NCBI GenBank assembly: GCA_003260025.2
Contig: QFZU02000027.1
Coordinates: forward strand, 62,001 to 126,000
Reading direction: 5' to 3'
DNA length: 64,000 nucleotides
From: Microbispora triticiradicis
GTDB lineage: Bacteria > Actinomycetota > Actinomycetes > Streptosporangiales > Streptosporangiaceae
Shown here: piece by piece, positions 16,974 through 25,279 of the stretch
Layout: each line of letters opens with the position of its first letter
How positions within the stretch are numbered: position 1 is the stretch's first letter
Program-made: the position numbers and the translations under genes
Notes under the pieces: model-generated
Databases searched by the model: none
What the model was told of the DNA's origin: nothing
What the model saw: only the letters and a program-made list of their open reading frames with translations

Positions 16974-18505
16974 ACGCCCTCCCCGGCGCCGGTCATCGCC
17001 GAGCCCAGTTGCTCGGGCGTCACGTTCGCGGGATCGACGTCGGCGACGATCCTGCCGCGCAGGATCACCTTGAGCGTGTCGGACAGCCCGATCAGCTCGT
17101 CCAGGTCCGCGGAGATCAGCAGCACGGCCAGCCCGGCGGCACGCGCGGTGCGCAGGTGGTCCCAGATCGCCGCCTGCGCGCCGATGTCGACGCCGCGGGT
17201 GGGATGGCTGGCGATGAGCAGCACGGGGTCACCGCTCATCTCGCGGCCGACGATCAGCTTCTGCTGGTTGCCGCCGGACAGCGCTGCGGCGTCCACGTCG
17301 ATCCCGGGGGTGCGGACGTCGTAGTCCTCGACGATCCGCCGGGTGTCGGCCCGCGCGCCCGCGCGGTCGATCCAGGGCCCCCTGACGTTCGGCCTGCGCG
17401 TCTGGTGACCGAGGATGCGGTTCTCCCACAGGGGGGACTCCAGCAGCAGGCCGTGCCGGTGGCGGTCCTCGGGGATGTAGCCGATCCCGCCCGCGCGCCG
17501 TCTGAGCGTCGGCCACTGGGAGATGTCGGCGCCGCCGAGGGTGAGCGCGGCCACCTCGCAGGGGCGCATGCCCATGATCGCCTCGACCAGTTCCGCCTGG
17601 CCGTTGCCCTCGACGCCCGCGATGCCGAGCACCTCGCCCTTGCGGATGTCGAAGCTCACGTTCTCGACCACCGGCCGCCCGTCGCCGGTGCGCACGGTCA
17701 GGTCGCGTACGGACAGGGCGACGACGTCGGTGACGGTCGACTCGCGGGTCTCGGGGCTGGGCAGCGCGCTGCCGACCATGAGCTCGGCGAGCTTGCGGGA
17801 GGTGACGTCCTTCGGGTCCACGGTCGCGACCGTGGTGCCGCGCCGGATGACGGTGATGGCGTCGGCGACCCGCAGCACCTCGTCCAGCTTGTGGGAGATG
17901 AACAGGATCGTCAGTCCCTCGCGGACCAGGCCGCGCAGGTTGTCGAACAGCTCGTCCACCTCGTGCGGCACGAGCACGGCGGTCGGCTCGTCCAGGATCA
18001 GGATGCGGGCGCCCCGGTAGAGCACCTTCAGGATCTCCACCCGCTGGCGGTCGCCGACCCCCAGCTCCTCCACCGGCACGTCGGGGCGCACGCCCAGGCC
18101 GTACGCGTCGGAGATGTCCTTGATCTTCCTGCGCGCGGCGGCGAAGTCGAGGGCGACCCCGCCTCGGCGGGGCTCGCTGCCGAGCACCACGTTCTCCAGG
18201 ACGGTCAGGTTGTCGGCCAGCATGAAGTGCTGGTGGACCATCCCGATGCCGGCGGAGATGGCGTCGGCGGGAGTGTGGAACCCCACGGGTGACCCGTCGA
18301 CGCGGATCTCGCCCTCGTCGGGCCGCTGCATCCCGTAGAGGATCTTCATGAGCGTGGACTTGCCCGCGCCGTTCTCGCCGACGATGGCGTGGATGTGCCC
18401 TCGGGCGACGCGGAGGTGGATGTCGCTGTTGGCGACGACTCCCGGGAACCTCTTGGTGATCCCGGCGAGCTCTACTGCGGGTGCCGTAGCGGTGGCGACG
18501 GTAAT
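16970..18505 (-). CDS. nucleoside ABC transporter ATP-binding protein (two ABC domains), probable ATT start
   Basis: Fused double ATPase of 511 residues, the usual size for BMP/sugar-type importers. Walker A of domain 1 is GENGAGKST (residues 43-51), its signature region is the degenerate LGVGDRQR, and Walker B is RILILDEPTAVL. Domain 2 has LSGGNQQKLIVGREM and LLIASHPTRGVD. The first in-frame ATG (18349) lies after the P-loop and cannot be the start. Upstream in frame there is no ATG, GTG, TTG or CTG before a TGA, but an ATT at 18505 has GAGGAGGAGG 5 bases before it. I therefore call an ATT start. It is coupled to the permease gene. Confidence 0.85.
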   Translation of the reverse strand: MTVATATAPAVELAGITKRFPGVVANSDIHLRVARGHIHAIVGENGAGKSTLMKILYGMQRPDEGEIRVDGSPVGFHTPADAISAGIGMVHQHFMLADNLTVLENVVLGSEPRRGGVALDFAAARRKIKDISDAYGLGVRPDVPVEELGVGDRQRVEILKVLYRGARILILDEPTAVLVPHEVDELFDNLRGLVREGLTILFISHKLDEVLRVADAITVIRRGTTVATVDPKDVTSRKLAELMVGSALPSPETRESTVTDVVALSVRDLTVRTGDGRPVVENVSFDIRKGEVLGIAGVEGNGQAELVEAIMGMRPCEVAALTLGGADISQWPTLRRRAGGIGYIPEDRHRHGLLLESPLWENRILGHQTRRPNVRGPWIDRAGARADTRRIVEDYDVRTPGIDVDAAALSGGNQQKLIVGREMSGDPVLLIASHPTRGVDIGAQAAIWDHLRTARAAGLAVLLISADLDELIGLSDTLKVILRGRIVADVDPANVTPEQLGSAMTGAGEGV

Positions 18506-18566
18506 GACGGCCTCCTCCTCGCGGAGTGCCCGATGACGGTCAAGTGGTAGTCAGAGTAGAACAAAA

Positions 18567-18593
18567 GGGCCCGGGGCGGGTGCCACCGGGCCC
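18567..18593 (-). terminator. hairpin between BMP lipoprotein gene and ABC ATPase gene
   Basis: The 8-bp inverted repeat GGGCCCGG / CCGGGCCC (11-base loop) is followed on the minus strand by TTTTGTTCT, a good intrinsic-terminator layout. It lies 15 bases after the lipoprotein stop and about 60 before the ATPase start. Partial termination here would make more binding protein than transporter. Confidence 0.75.
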
Positions 18594-18607
18594 CTTGATT
18601 GCGCAGG

Positions 18608-19672
18608 TCAGGAGCTCGGGACCGAGATCTCGCCGCTGATGATCTTCTGCTTGTACTCGTCGATCTTCGGCTTGATGTCGTCGATCTTGCCGCCGGTAGT
18701 GGAGTAGTCGACGCCGCCGGCCTTGAGGTCGTAGATGGCCGGACCGGCCTTGACCGTGCCGGAGGTGAAGTTCTTCAGGAAGTCGAAGACGGCCACGTCG
18801 ACCTTCTTGATCATGGACGTCATGATCACGTCCTTGAAGTCGGCGTACGCCGGGAGGGCCGCCTGGTCGGAGTCGACCCCGATCGCCATCGCCTTGGCGG
18901 CCTTGGCCGCCTCGAACACGCCCCCGCCGGAGCCGCCGGCCGCCTGGTAGACCACGTCCGCGCCGGCGTCGTACATGCCCGTCGCGGCGGTCTTGCCCTT
19001 GGCCGGGTCGCCGAAGCCGCCGAAGTCCGGGGGCTGGGTGAGGTACTTGGTCTGGATCTTGATGTCCGGCTTGACGGCCTTCGCGCCGGCCTCGAAGCCC
19101 GCCTCGAACTTGTGGATCAGCGGCACGTCGACGCCGCCCACGAAGCCGATGTTGCCCTTCTCGGACTTCAGCGCCGCCGCGGCGCCGACGAGGAAGGACC
19201 CCTGCTCCTCGGCGAACATCAGGTTGGTGATGTTGTCGGCCTTGGCGGCGTCGTCGTCGACGATGGCGAACTTGACGTCGGGGAACTCCTTGGCGACCTT
19301 CACCAAGGGGCCCGAGTAGACGAAGCCCACCGCGATGACCGGGTTGTACCCGCCGTTGGCGAGCAGGCGCAGCCGCTCCTCCTTCTGGGCGTCGGTCTCC
19401 CCCGCCGTCGCCTCCAGTTCCTTCTTCTCGATCTTCAGCTCCGACTCGGCCTGGTCGAGGCCCCTGGCGGCGGCGTCGTTGAACGAACCGTCGCCGCGGC
19501 CGCCGATGTCGTACGCCATGCCCACCTTCGCGCCGGCGGCGGCGGGCGCGGAGGACGCGCCGGCCGTGGCTCCGGTGGTGGTGTCGTCGCCGCCCCCACA
19601 CGCGGCGGCGGCCATGAGCAAGGCGCCACCCATGGTGGCGGCGGCCAGTCTGCTAACTCGATTGCGGAGCAA
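18608..19672 (-). CDS. BMP-family nucleoside-binding lipoprotein
   Basis: Extracytoplasmic solute-binding lipoprotein for the ABC importer downstream, 354 residues, like PnrA/BmpA purine-nucleoside receptors. The TTG start at 19672 has AAGGGGAG upstream and gives a signal peptide with lipobox AAAAC (C26); longer readings add an implausible N-terminus. The mature part shows VGMAYDIGGRGDGSFNDAAARG, the BMP ligand-binding pattern, then YNPVIAVGF, VDVPLIHKFEAGFEAG and GADVVYQAAGGSG. An Ala/Thr/Gly/Ser linker follows the lipid cysteine. A strong hairpin separates it from the ATPase gene. Confidence 0.94.
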   Translation of the reverse strand: MLRNRVSRLAAATMGGALLMAAAACGGGDDTTTGATAGASSAPAAAGAKVGMAYDIGGRGDGSFNDAAARGLDQAESELKIEKKELEATAGETDAQKEERLRLLANGGYNPVIAVGFVYSGPLVKVAKEFPDVKFAIVDDDAAKADNITNLMFAEEQGSFLVGAAAALKSEKGNIGFVGGVDVPLIHKFEAGFEAGAKAVKPDIKIQTKYLTQPPDFGGFGDPAKGKTAATGMYDAGADVVYQAAGGSGGGVFEAAKAAKAMAIGVDSDQAALPAYADFKDVIMTSMIKKVDVAVFDFLKNFTSGTVKAGPAIYDLKAGGVDYSTTGGKIDDIKPKIDEYKQKIISGEISVPSS

Positions 19673-19745
19673 GGTGTTGACTCCCCTTCCGTTCCCCGCC
19701 GTCCCTCGTCGCACGCACGCAGGAACGCACGGCAACCCTGCACGG

Positions 19746-19774
19746 AAGATAGTTGTTTGACCTGCATAGACCAA
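19746..19774 (-). promoter_or_regulatory. candidate promoter of the nucleoside importer operon
   Basis: On the minus strand TTGGTC (19774-19769) and TATCTT (19751-19746) are spaced by 17 bases, about 75 bases before the lipoprotein start. They lie in the AT-richer part of the 301-base gap 19673-19973. I see no other gene or RNA in that gap; a purine repressor site could not be recognised. Confidence 0.5.
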
Positions 19775-19973
19775 ACCCGCATACCACTCCGCAACATGTC
19801 CGTTATTGAGCCCAGTCCGGGCTGTGACCCGGGGACAGCCTGGGAAAACTCGGTCATACGGACCGGACGATCACGTGGGTGGGCGGTCTGCGCGGCGAGG
19901 GCGGCGCGGAGGCGTCAAGCGAGAACCCGGGCGGTGCGGCAGGTCGGGACCCGGCACGCACCGCCTCGGCGTG

Positions 19974-21215
19974 TCAGCGGTTGCCGCCCCACAGGGCGGT
20001 GAGCGCGGTGGCGGCGAGCACCTTGACGCCGACGCCGATGGCGCGCTCGTCCACGTCGAACTGCGGCCGGTGGAGGTCGACCTCGTCCACGACACCCGGC
20101 GGCCGGGTGCCGAGCCGGGCGAGCGCGCCGGGCACCGATTCGAGGTACCAGGAGAAGTCCTCGCCGCCGAGGCTCTGCGGGGTGGGCACGGCCCTGCCCT
20201 CGCCGATGACCTGGATGACCGCGTCGTGCAGCATCTGGATGCTGGTGGCCTCGTTCACCGTGGGCGGCGTGCCGCGCCGGTAGTCGATCTCGGCGTCCAC
20301 GCCGTACGCGCAGGCGACCGAGTCGAGCAGCGCCTTGACGAGGTCGGGGGCCTGGTGCCAGGCCTCCTCGTCCAGCGACCTGACCGTGCCCTGGGCCATC
20401 CCGACGTCCGGTATCGCGTTGGCCACGGACCCGGCCGAGATCTGGCCCCACACGAGGCTGAGGCTGGACCGGGGGTCCACGCGCCGCGACAGCGCGGCCG
20501 GCAGCTCGGTGACGATCTTGCTGAGCGCGTAGACGAGGTCCACGGTCAGGTGGGGCCGGGCGGTGTGCCCGCCGGGGCCGGCCACCCGGATGCGCAGGCT
20601 GTCGCACGACCCGGTGATCGGGCCGGTACGCAGGCCGACGTGGCCGGCGTCGAGGCGCGGGTCGCAGTGCAGCGCGAAGATGCGGTCGACGTCGTTCAGG
20701 CCGCCGTCGCGCATGACCTCCAGGGCGCCGCTCGCCACCTCCTCGGCGGGCTGGAAGATCAGCCGTACCCGGCCGGGAAGCGCGCCGGCGTCGGCCTGCG
20801 ACGCCAGGAACAGCCCCGCGCCGAGGACCATGGTCGTGTGCACGTCGTGGCCGCAGGCGTGGCAGGCGTTCGGGTTCGTGGAGCGATAGGGGACGTCCTT
20901 CTCGTCCTCCATCGGCAGCGCGTCGATGTCGGCGCGCAGGGCGATCGTCGGCCCTTCGCCCCGGCCGAGGTCCACCCACAGGCCGGTCCCGCGGGACAGC
21001 GGGTGCGGCGTGAGACCGGCGTCGGTCATGCGCTCGGCGATCTTCTCCGTCGTGCGATGCTCGCTGAAGGCGATCTCCGGATGCGCGTGCAGATCGCGCC
21101 GGAACTCGATCAGCTCATCGTTGTGCTCGCGAAGGAAGTCCGCCAGTTGCCCGGCCAGGTCGGCACTTCCCGGCACGGCCGCGTCCGGCGTAGCGAGCTT
21201 CGATGAGGTGGCCAC
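19974..21215 (-). CDS. M20-family amidohydrolase/peptidase
   Basis: Zinc hydrolase of 413 residues of the M20D type (IAA-amino-acid hydrolase/hippuricase-like). N-terminal DLHAHPEIAFSEHRT carries the first conserved histidine; GPTIALRADIDALPMEDE supplies a metal aspartate; NACHACGHDVHTTMVLGAG holds the Cys and His of the M20D metal site; IFQPAEEVASGALEV has the EE pair; and near the C-terminus SLGGEDFSWYLESVPGAL has the last glutamate. I chose GTG 21215, preceded by AAGGGAAG; longer in-frame starts exist up to 21344. It lies upstream of the nucleoside operon on the same strand; any functional link is unproven. Confidence 0.88.
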   Translation of the reverse strand: MATSSKLATPDAAVPGSADLAGQLADFLREHNDELIEFRRDLHAHPEIAFSEHRTTEKIAERMTDAGLTPHPLSRGTGLWVDLGRGEGPTIALRADIDALPMEDEKDVPYRSTNPNACHACGHDVHTTMVLGAGLFLASQADAGALPGRVRLIFQPAEEVASGALEVMRDGGLNDVDRIFALHCDPRLDAGHVGLRTGPITGSCDSLRIRVAGPGGHTARPHLTVDLVYALSKIVTELPAALSRRVDPRSSLSLVWGQISAGSVANAIPDVGMAQGTVRSLDEEAWHQAPDLVKALLDSVACAYGVDAEIDYRRGTPPTVNEATSIQMLHDAVIQVIGEGRAVPTPQSLGGEDFSWYLESVPGALARLGTRPPGVVDEVDLHRPQFDVDERAIGVGVKVLAATALTALWGGNR

Positions 21216-21457
21216 GGGTCTTCCCTTCTCCGGTGAGCCGTCCCGGCCACGGGTCATCGGATCGTCCATATGATCACTAAAAGTCATGAAAAAGCCCAGA
21301 AGGGTCGAGCGGGCGTGACTCGCCTCCACCGACCCTTCATTCACAATCCTTCCATGCCGCGACCCCTTGATACGGCGGATTGCCCAGTATTTACACCGGT
21401 CACCGCCTGTTGTCAGAACTGCGGCGAAGTTTCCCGGTACATCTCAGGCGTACCCCT

Positions 21458-22630
21458 TCAGGAGCCCGAATGTCCGGCGTCGCGGTTGGGGTTCGACGTC
21501 ACGAACCTGTCCTCGGCGAGCTCGATGATCGTGGCATCGACCACGTCCTGGAGGCTCCCTCCGTCGGCGAGGATCGCCCGCTGGCGCTCGGAGGAGCTTC
21601 CCTGCTCCAGCACGTCGGTCACGACCGCCAGTTCCTCGGCACAGCCGAGCCGCTCGGCGACCGGTTCGAGTTCGCGCTGAAGTTCATACAATACGTCGCG
21701 CATCGGCGCCGTGGAGCCATGGTCGTCGGTGATCACGTCCGCGTCGAGACCATACCGCGTCGCGCGCCACTTGTTGTCACGCACCACCCACGCCGCCGGA
21801 TGCGGCAGCGTGTAACCCCGGTCGATCTGCTGGTCGAACTGCTGCACGAGGCACTGGGACAGCGCGGCGACCATGCCGACCTCGCGCGGCGTGGGGATGC
21901 CGTCGAACATCCGGATCTCGATCGTGCCGAAGTCGGGGTGCGGCCGGATGTCCCACCACACCTCCTTGATGCTGCGGATCGTGCCCGCCTTGATCAGCGT
22001 GTCCATGTACTCCTCGAACTCGGCCCAGTCGGCCAGCAGGTGCGGCGGCCCGGCGGTGGGCAGCGAGCCGAAGACGATGGCCCGGCTCGACGCCAGCCCG
22101 GTGTCCTGCCCGCCCCAGTAGGGGCTGGAGGAGGTGAGCGCGAGGAAGTGCGGGAGGTACGCCGCGAGGGCGTTGACAATCGGGATGACCTTGTCCCGGT
22201 CCCGGACGCCCACGTGGACGTGCACGCCGAACGTCTGGATGCGCCAGGCGAGCCACTGCATCTCCTCGACCAGCTCGACGTACCGCTGGTTGGGGGCGTA
22301 GACGGCGTCCCGCCAGTCGCTGATCGCGTGGGTCCCGGTGCAGGCGAGCGCGATGCCGCGCGGCTCGACCGCCTCGGCCAGCCGGCCGATGCTCTTGCGC
22401 AGATCCTGTACGGCCTCCGCGACCGTGTGGCAGACGTCGGTGATGATCTCGACCTGCGACTGCATCAGCTCGTGCATCGCCTTGGGCCGCTGGCCCTCAC
22501 TGAGGTCGGGGACCGCGGCGAGCACGTCCCTCGCGTCCTGGCGCAGATGCCGCGTGTGCGTGTCGACGAGCTGAAGCTCCCACTCCACCCCGAGCGTCGC
22601 ACCCCGCGAGGGATTGAACTCGATCGTCAC
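21458..22630 (-). CDS. GCS2-type carboxylate-amine (glutamate-cysteine) ligase
   Basis: ATP-dependent ligase of 390 residues of the glutamate-cysteine ligase 2 family (YbdK/EgtA relatives). N-terminal TLGVEWELQLVDTHTRHL is the conserved start with its metal-binding glutamate. AMHELMQSQVEIITDVC matches the second motif, HVHVGVRDRDKVI the conserved HVHVG, and WWDIRPHPDFGTIEIRMFDG the substrate-binding part. Actinobacteria make mycothiol, so the product is not clearly glutathione; gamma-glutamyl amide formation or a weak GCL role is possible. GTG 22630 is preceded by GGAGG. Confidence 0.88.
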   Translation of the reverse strand: MTIEFNPSRGATLGVEWELQLVDTHTRHLRQDARDVLAAVPDLSEGQRPKAMHELMQSQVEIITDVCHTVAEAVQDLRKSIGRLAEAVEPRGIALACTGTHAISDWRDAVYAPNQRYVELVEEMQWLAWRIQTFGVHVHVGVRDRDKVIPIVNALAAYLPHFLALTSSSPYWGGQDTGLASSRAIVFGSLPTAGPPHLLADWAEFEEYMDTLIKAGTIRSIKEVWWDIRPHPDFGTIEIRMFDGIPTPREVGMVAALSQCLVQQFDQQIDRGYTLPHPAAWVVRDNKWRATRYGLDADVITDDHGSTAPMRDVLYELQRELEPVAERLGCAEELAVVTDVLEQGSSSERQRAILADGGSLQDVVDATIIELAEDRFVTSNPNRDAGHSGS

Positions 22631-22668
22631 CGCTTGCCTCCATCACTTGGTCGTGCCGGACAACGTCG

Positions 22669-22881
22669 TCAGAGGTCAGCCCTACCCCTCATCCATCCCC
22701 GCACGCCCACGGCCGCGAGCGTCAGCGCCAGGAGGATGTTCACCGCGATCAGCACCCCGTGGACGACGTAGAAGGACGTCTTGTGCCCGTCGGCGAGGTT
22801 GAAGCCCAGGTTGATCCACTCGAAGATCATGAACGCGGCGAGCGCCACGAGAAAGGCGGAGACACGTCTCGTCATGCTCAC
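22669..22881 (-). CDS. small two-helix membrane protein (SCO4848-like)
   Basis: Membrane protein of about 70 residues with two helices (about 6-26 and 38-60) joined by a short loop NLADGHKTSFYVVHG, ending in basic residues. It resembles the SCO4848 family of small actinobacterial membrane proteins, which in Streptomyces also sits next to a D-Ala-D-Ala carboxypeptidase gene, as it does here (divergent, 22969). Start is GTG 22881 or ATG 22875. Function is unknown; a cell-envelope role is inferred from the conserved neighbour. Confidence 0.8.
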   Translation of the reverse strand: MSMTRRVSAFLVALAAFMIFEWINLGFNLADGHKTSFYVVHGVLIAVNILLALTLAAVGVRGWMRGRADL

Positions 22882-22968
22882 AGTATCGACGGCTCTCCGC
22901 GTGGCCCCGAGGTCTATGGGGCATATGTCGCTTCATGCGAAAACAGTCGAGGCTAGGCTGAGCCACCT

Positions 22969-24258
22969 ATGGGGACGAACCTACGGGCCCTCACCGCGGC
23001 CGGGGCGACGGCGGGGCTGCTGACGACGGCGCTGCTCGGCGCCTCTCCCGCCGCCGGAGCGCGTGCCGTGCCGAGTCCGCCGGCCCCGCGGGCGAGCGGG
23101 ACCGCGGCCGCCGGGACGACCGGAACGGCGGGGGCCGCCACCGTCGGCGGGGAACGGCTGGCCGGTCACGGCGTCATCGCGCCGGACGGTTTCAAGGCGC
23201 CGCCCAAGACCGAGTCCTCCGCCTACCTCGTCGCCGATGCGGACACCGGCGCGGTGCTCGCGGCGAAGGACCCGCACGGGCGCTATCTGCCGGCGAGCAC
23301 CCTGAAGACGCTCACGGCCGTGACACTGATCCCCAGGCTGGACAAGAATCGCAAGATCAAGCCGAGCGAGAAGGCCTGCAACGTCGAGGGCAGCGCCGTC
23401 GGGATCGTCCCCGAACCGATCTACAAGATCGACGACCTCATGCGGGCCCTCCTCATGGTCTCCGCCAACGACGCCGCGGTCGCGCTCGCCGAGGCCAACG
23501 GCGGCCTGCCCAGGACGCTCGCCGACATGAACAGACAGGCGCGCAAACTCCAGGCGTACGACACGGTGGCCAAGACGCCGAACGGCCTGGACGCCCCCGG
23601 CCAGCGCAGCTCGGCTTACGACCTCGCCCTCATCGCCAGGGCCGGGCTGGCGATGCCGGCCTTCCGCGAGTACATCAGCACGAAGGTCGCCAAGTTCCCG
23701 GCGCCGAAGGACTACGGCAAGAAAAAGAAGAAGAAGCACCACGACGACTCCGACCCCAGTGAGTCTCCGGCGCCCGCCTACTACGAGATGGCCAACCACA
23801 ACCGGCTGCTCGGGCGTTACAAGGGCATGCTCGGTGTCAAGAACGGCTGGACGTCGAAGGCGCTCGGCAGCTTCGTGGGCGCGGCCCGCCGCGACGGCCA
23901 CACGATCATCGTCGTGATCATGCATCATCCCGGCGGCTTCTGGGAGGAGGTCTCCAAGCTGCTCGACTGGGGCTTCGCCGCGCGGAGCCGGGTCTCCCCC
24001 ATCGGCGAGCTGGTGAGACCGGTGCCCGACCCCGCGCCCTCGTCGTCCGCCCTGGCCGTACGGCCCACGCGTACGCCCGGCGCGGCGGACGGCTCGGGCG
24101 GTGACGCGCGCCGGGTGGCGGGCAAGGAGCCCGCCGCGGGCGGCTCGGGGATGGCCGTCCCCCTGCTCGCCGGTGGCGGCGCGCTGGCGGCCCTCGCCCT
24201 CGGCGGCGCGTACGCCCTGCGCCGCCGCCGGAGGACCCCCGGCGACACCGCCGGCTAG
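22969..24258 (+). CDS. D-alanyl-D-alanine carboxypeptidase, S11 (PBP5-like), membrane-anchored
   Basis: Peptidoglycan enzyme of 429 residues acting outside the membrane. An Ala-rich signal peptide (1-32) is followed by a Ser/Pro/Ala linker. Catalytic motifs are S110-TLK113, S165-AN and K291-NG (instead of the usual KTG). The lid region carries a Lys6-His2 cluster (251-258) and acidic DDSDPSE. After about residue 345 comes a disordered Pro/Ser tail and one C-terminal helix (395-417) ending RRRRR, so it is anchored in the membrane. It is divergent from the SCO4848-like gene. Confidence 0.92.
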   Translation: MGTNLRALTAAGATAGLLTTALLGASPAAGARAVPSPPAPRASGTAAAGTTGTAGAATVGGERLAGHGVIAPDGFKAPPKTESSAYLVADADTGAVLAAKDPHGRYLPASTLKTLTAVTLIPRLDKNRKIKPSEKACNVEGSAVGIVPEPIYKIDDLMRALLMVSANDAAVALAEANGGLPRTLADMNRQARKLQAYDTVAKTPNGLDAPGQRSSAYDLALIARAGLAMPAFREYISTKVAKFPAPKDYGKKKKKKHHDDSDPSESPAPAYYEMANHNRLLGRYKGMLGVKNGWTSKALGSFVGAARRDGHTIIVVIMHHPGGFWEEVSKLLDWGFAARSRVSPIGELVRPVPDPAPSSSALAVRPTRTPGAADGSGGDARRVAGKEPAAGGSGMAVPLLAGGGALAALALGGAYALRRRRRTPGDTAG

Positions 24259-24296
24259 ACGGCCCCTGCCAGACGGCGCCCGTCGAACAGCGCCCG

Positions 24297-25157
24297 TCAG
24301 ACAGCGGGAGGGGCGGGGATGGCGTGCTCGGCGGCGCGGCTGACCTCCTCCCACTGGGCCCAGGTCTCCATCCGCCGGCGGGAGACGTCGAAGGCCAGGT
24401 CGTAGGCCGTGCCGCCCAGCAGCAGCCGCAGCGGCGGCTCGTCGCTGCCGACGAGCTTCAGCACGGCCTCGGCGGCCAGCCGGGGATCGCTGTCCACCGA
24501 TCCCTCGGCCCACTGCTTCTCCAGCTCCGCCCGCAAGGGTGCGTAGTCAGGGATCGGCGTGGTCGCGGTCATGCCGCTGTAGAGGTTGGTCCAGTAGCCG
24601 CCGGGCTCGACGATGGTGACCCTGACCCCGAACCGCGCGGCCTCCATCGCCAGAGCCTCGCTCATCCCCTCCAGAGCGAACTTGCTCGCGCTGTACAGCC
24701 CCGTGGTGGGGAAGCCGCCGAGCGCTCCGATGCTGGAGATCTGCACGATGTGCCCGGACCCCTGGGCCCGCAGGCGGGGCATTACGGCCTGACCGACCCA
24801 CAACGCGCCGAAGAAGTTGGTCTCCATCTGGGCCCGGGCCTCGGCCTCGGTGAACTCCTCGATCATCCCCATGGACATGATCCCGGCGTTGTTCACCACG
24901 ACGTCGAGCCGGCCGAAGCGTTCGGCCGCCCGGGCGACCGCGGCGAAGACCGCCGCGCGGTCGGTGACGTCCAGGGGGTGCACGAGCAGCCTGTCCTCGT
25001 GCCCGGCGACCAGGTCCTCCAGCGGCGCCACGGTCCGGGTCGCGGCCACCACGCGGTCTCCGTTGTCGAGCGCGGCCCGGGTGAACGCCCGGCCGAGGCC
25101 CCGTCCCGCACCGGTGATGAACCAGACCCGGCCCGAATCGGCGGTCGTCGTACGCAT
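24297..25157 (-). CDS. short-chain dehydrogenase/reductase (SDR)
   Basis: NAD(P)-dependent oxidoreductase of 286 residues, classical SDR. WFITGAGRGLGRAF is the dinucleotide-binding TGxxxGxG, LDVTDRAAV the adenine contact, VVNNAGIM the NNAG motif, and YSASKFALEG the catalytic Tyr-x3-Lys, with a serine in ISSIG. ATG 25157 (MRTTTADSGRVWF) is chosen; the longer reading invades the operator region. It is divergent from the TetR gene at 25280, with two palindromes between, so TetR probably represses it. The substrate is unknown. Confidence 0.93.
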   Translation of the reverse strand: MRTTTADSGRVWFITGAGRGLGRAFTRAALDNGDRVVAATRTVAPLEDLVAGHEDRLLVHPLDVTDRAAVFAAVARAAERFGRLDVVVNNAGIMSMGMIEEFTEAEARAQMETNFFGALWVGQAVMPRLRAQGSGHIVQISSIGALGGFPTTGLYSASKFALEGMSEALAMEAARFGVRVTIVEPGGYWTNLYSGMTATTPIPDYAPLRAELEKQWAEGSVDSDPRLAAEAVLKLVGSDEPPLRLLLGGTAYDLAFDVSRRRMETWAQWEEVSRAAEHAIPAPPAV

Positions 25158-25184
25158 GCGGCTCCAATCGGATTGTCGATACTG

Positions 25185-25200
25185 GACGAGACGTCTCGTC
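25185..25200. promoter_or_regulatory. TetR operator 1
   Basis: GACGAGACGTCTCGTC is a perfect 16-base palindrome, located 28 bases before the SDR start in the divergent SDR/TetR gap. It shares GACG...CGTC half-sites with a second palindrome 40 bases away. Confidence 0.8.
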
Positions 25201-25239
25201 TCGTCCAAGCCATAGTGACGTCGCACTTGAAGCATGTCA

Positions 25240-25252
25240 AGACGGACCGTCT
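25240..25252. promoter_or_regulatory. TetR operator 2
   Basis: AGACGG-A-CCGTCT is a perfect palindrome around a central base, followed by CGTCTC. It lies 27 bases before the TetR start, so the pair of sites can control both divergent genes. Confidence 0.75.
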
Positions 25253-25279
25253 CGTCTCATTTTTGGTAGGTTCGGCGGC

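Noticed and set aside
24259-24296. Reiterated CAGACGGC/CCCGTC bases between the carboxypeptidase and SDR stops
   Set aside because: Imperfect and short; unlike the other three sites no in-frame stop is repeated.
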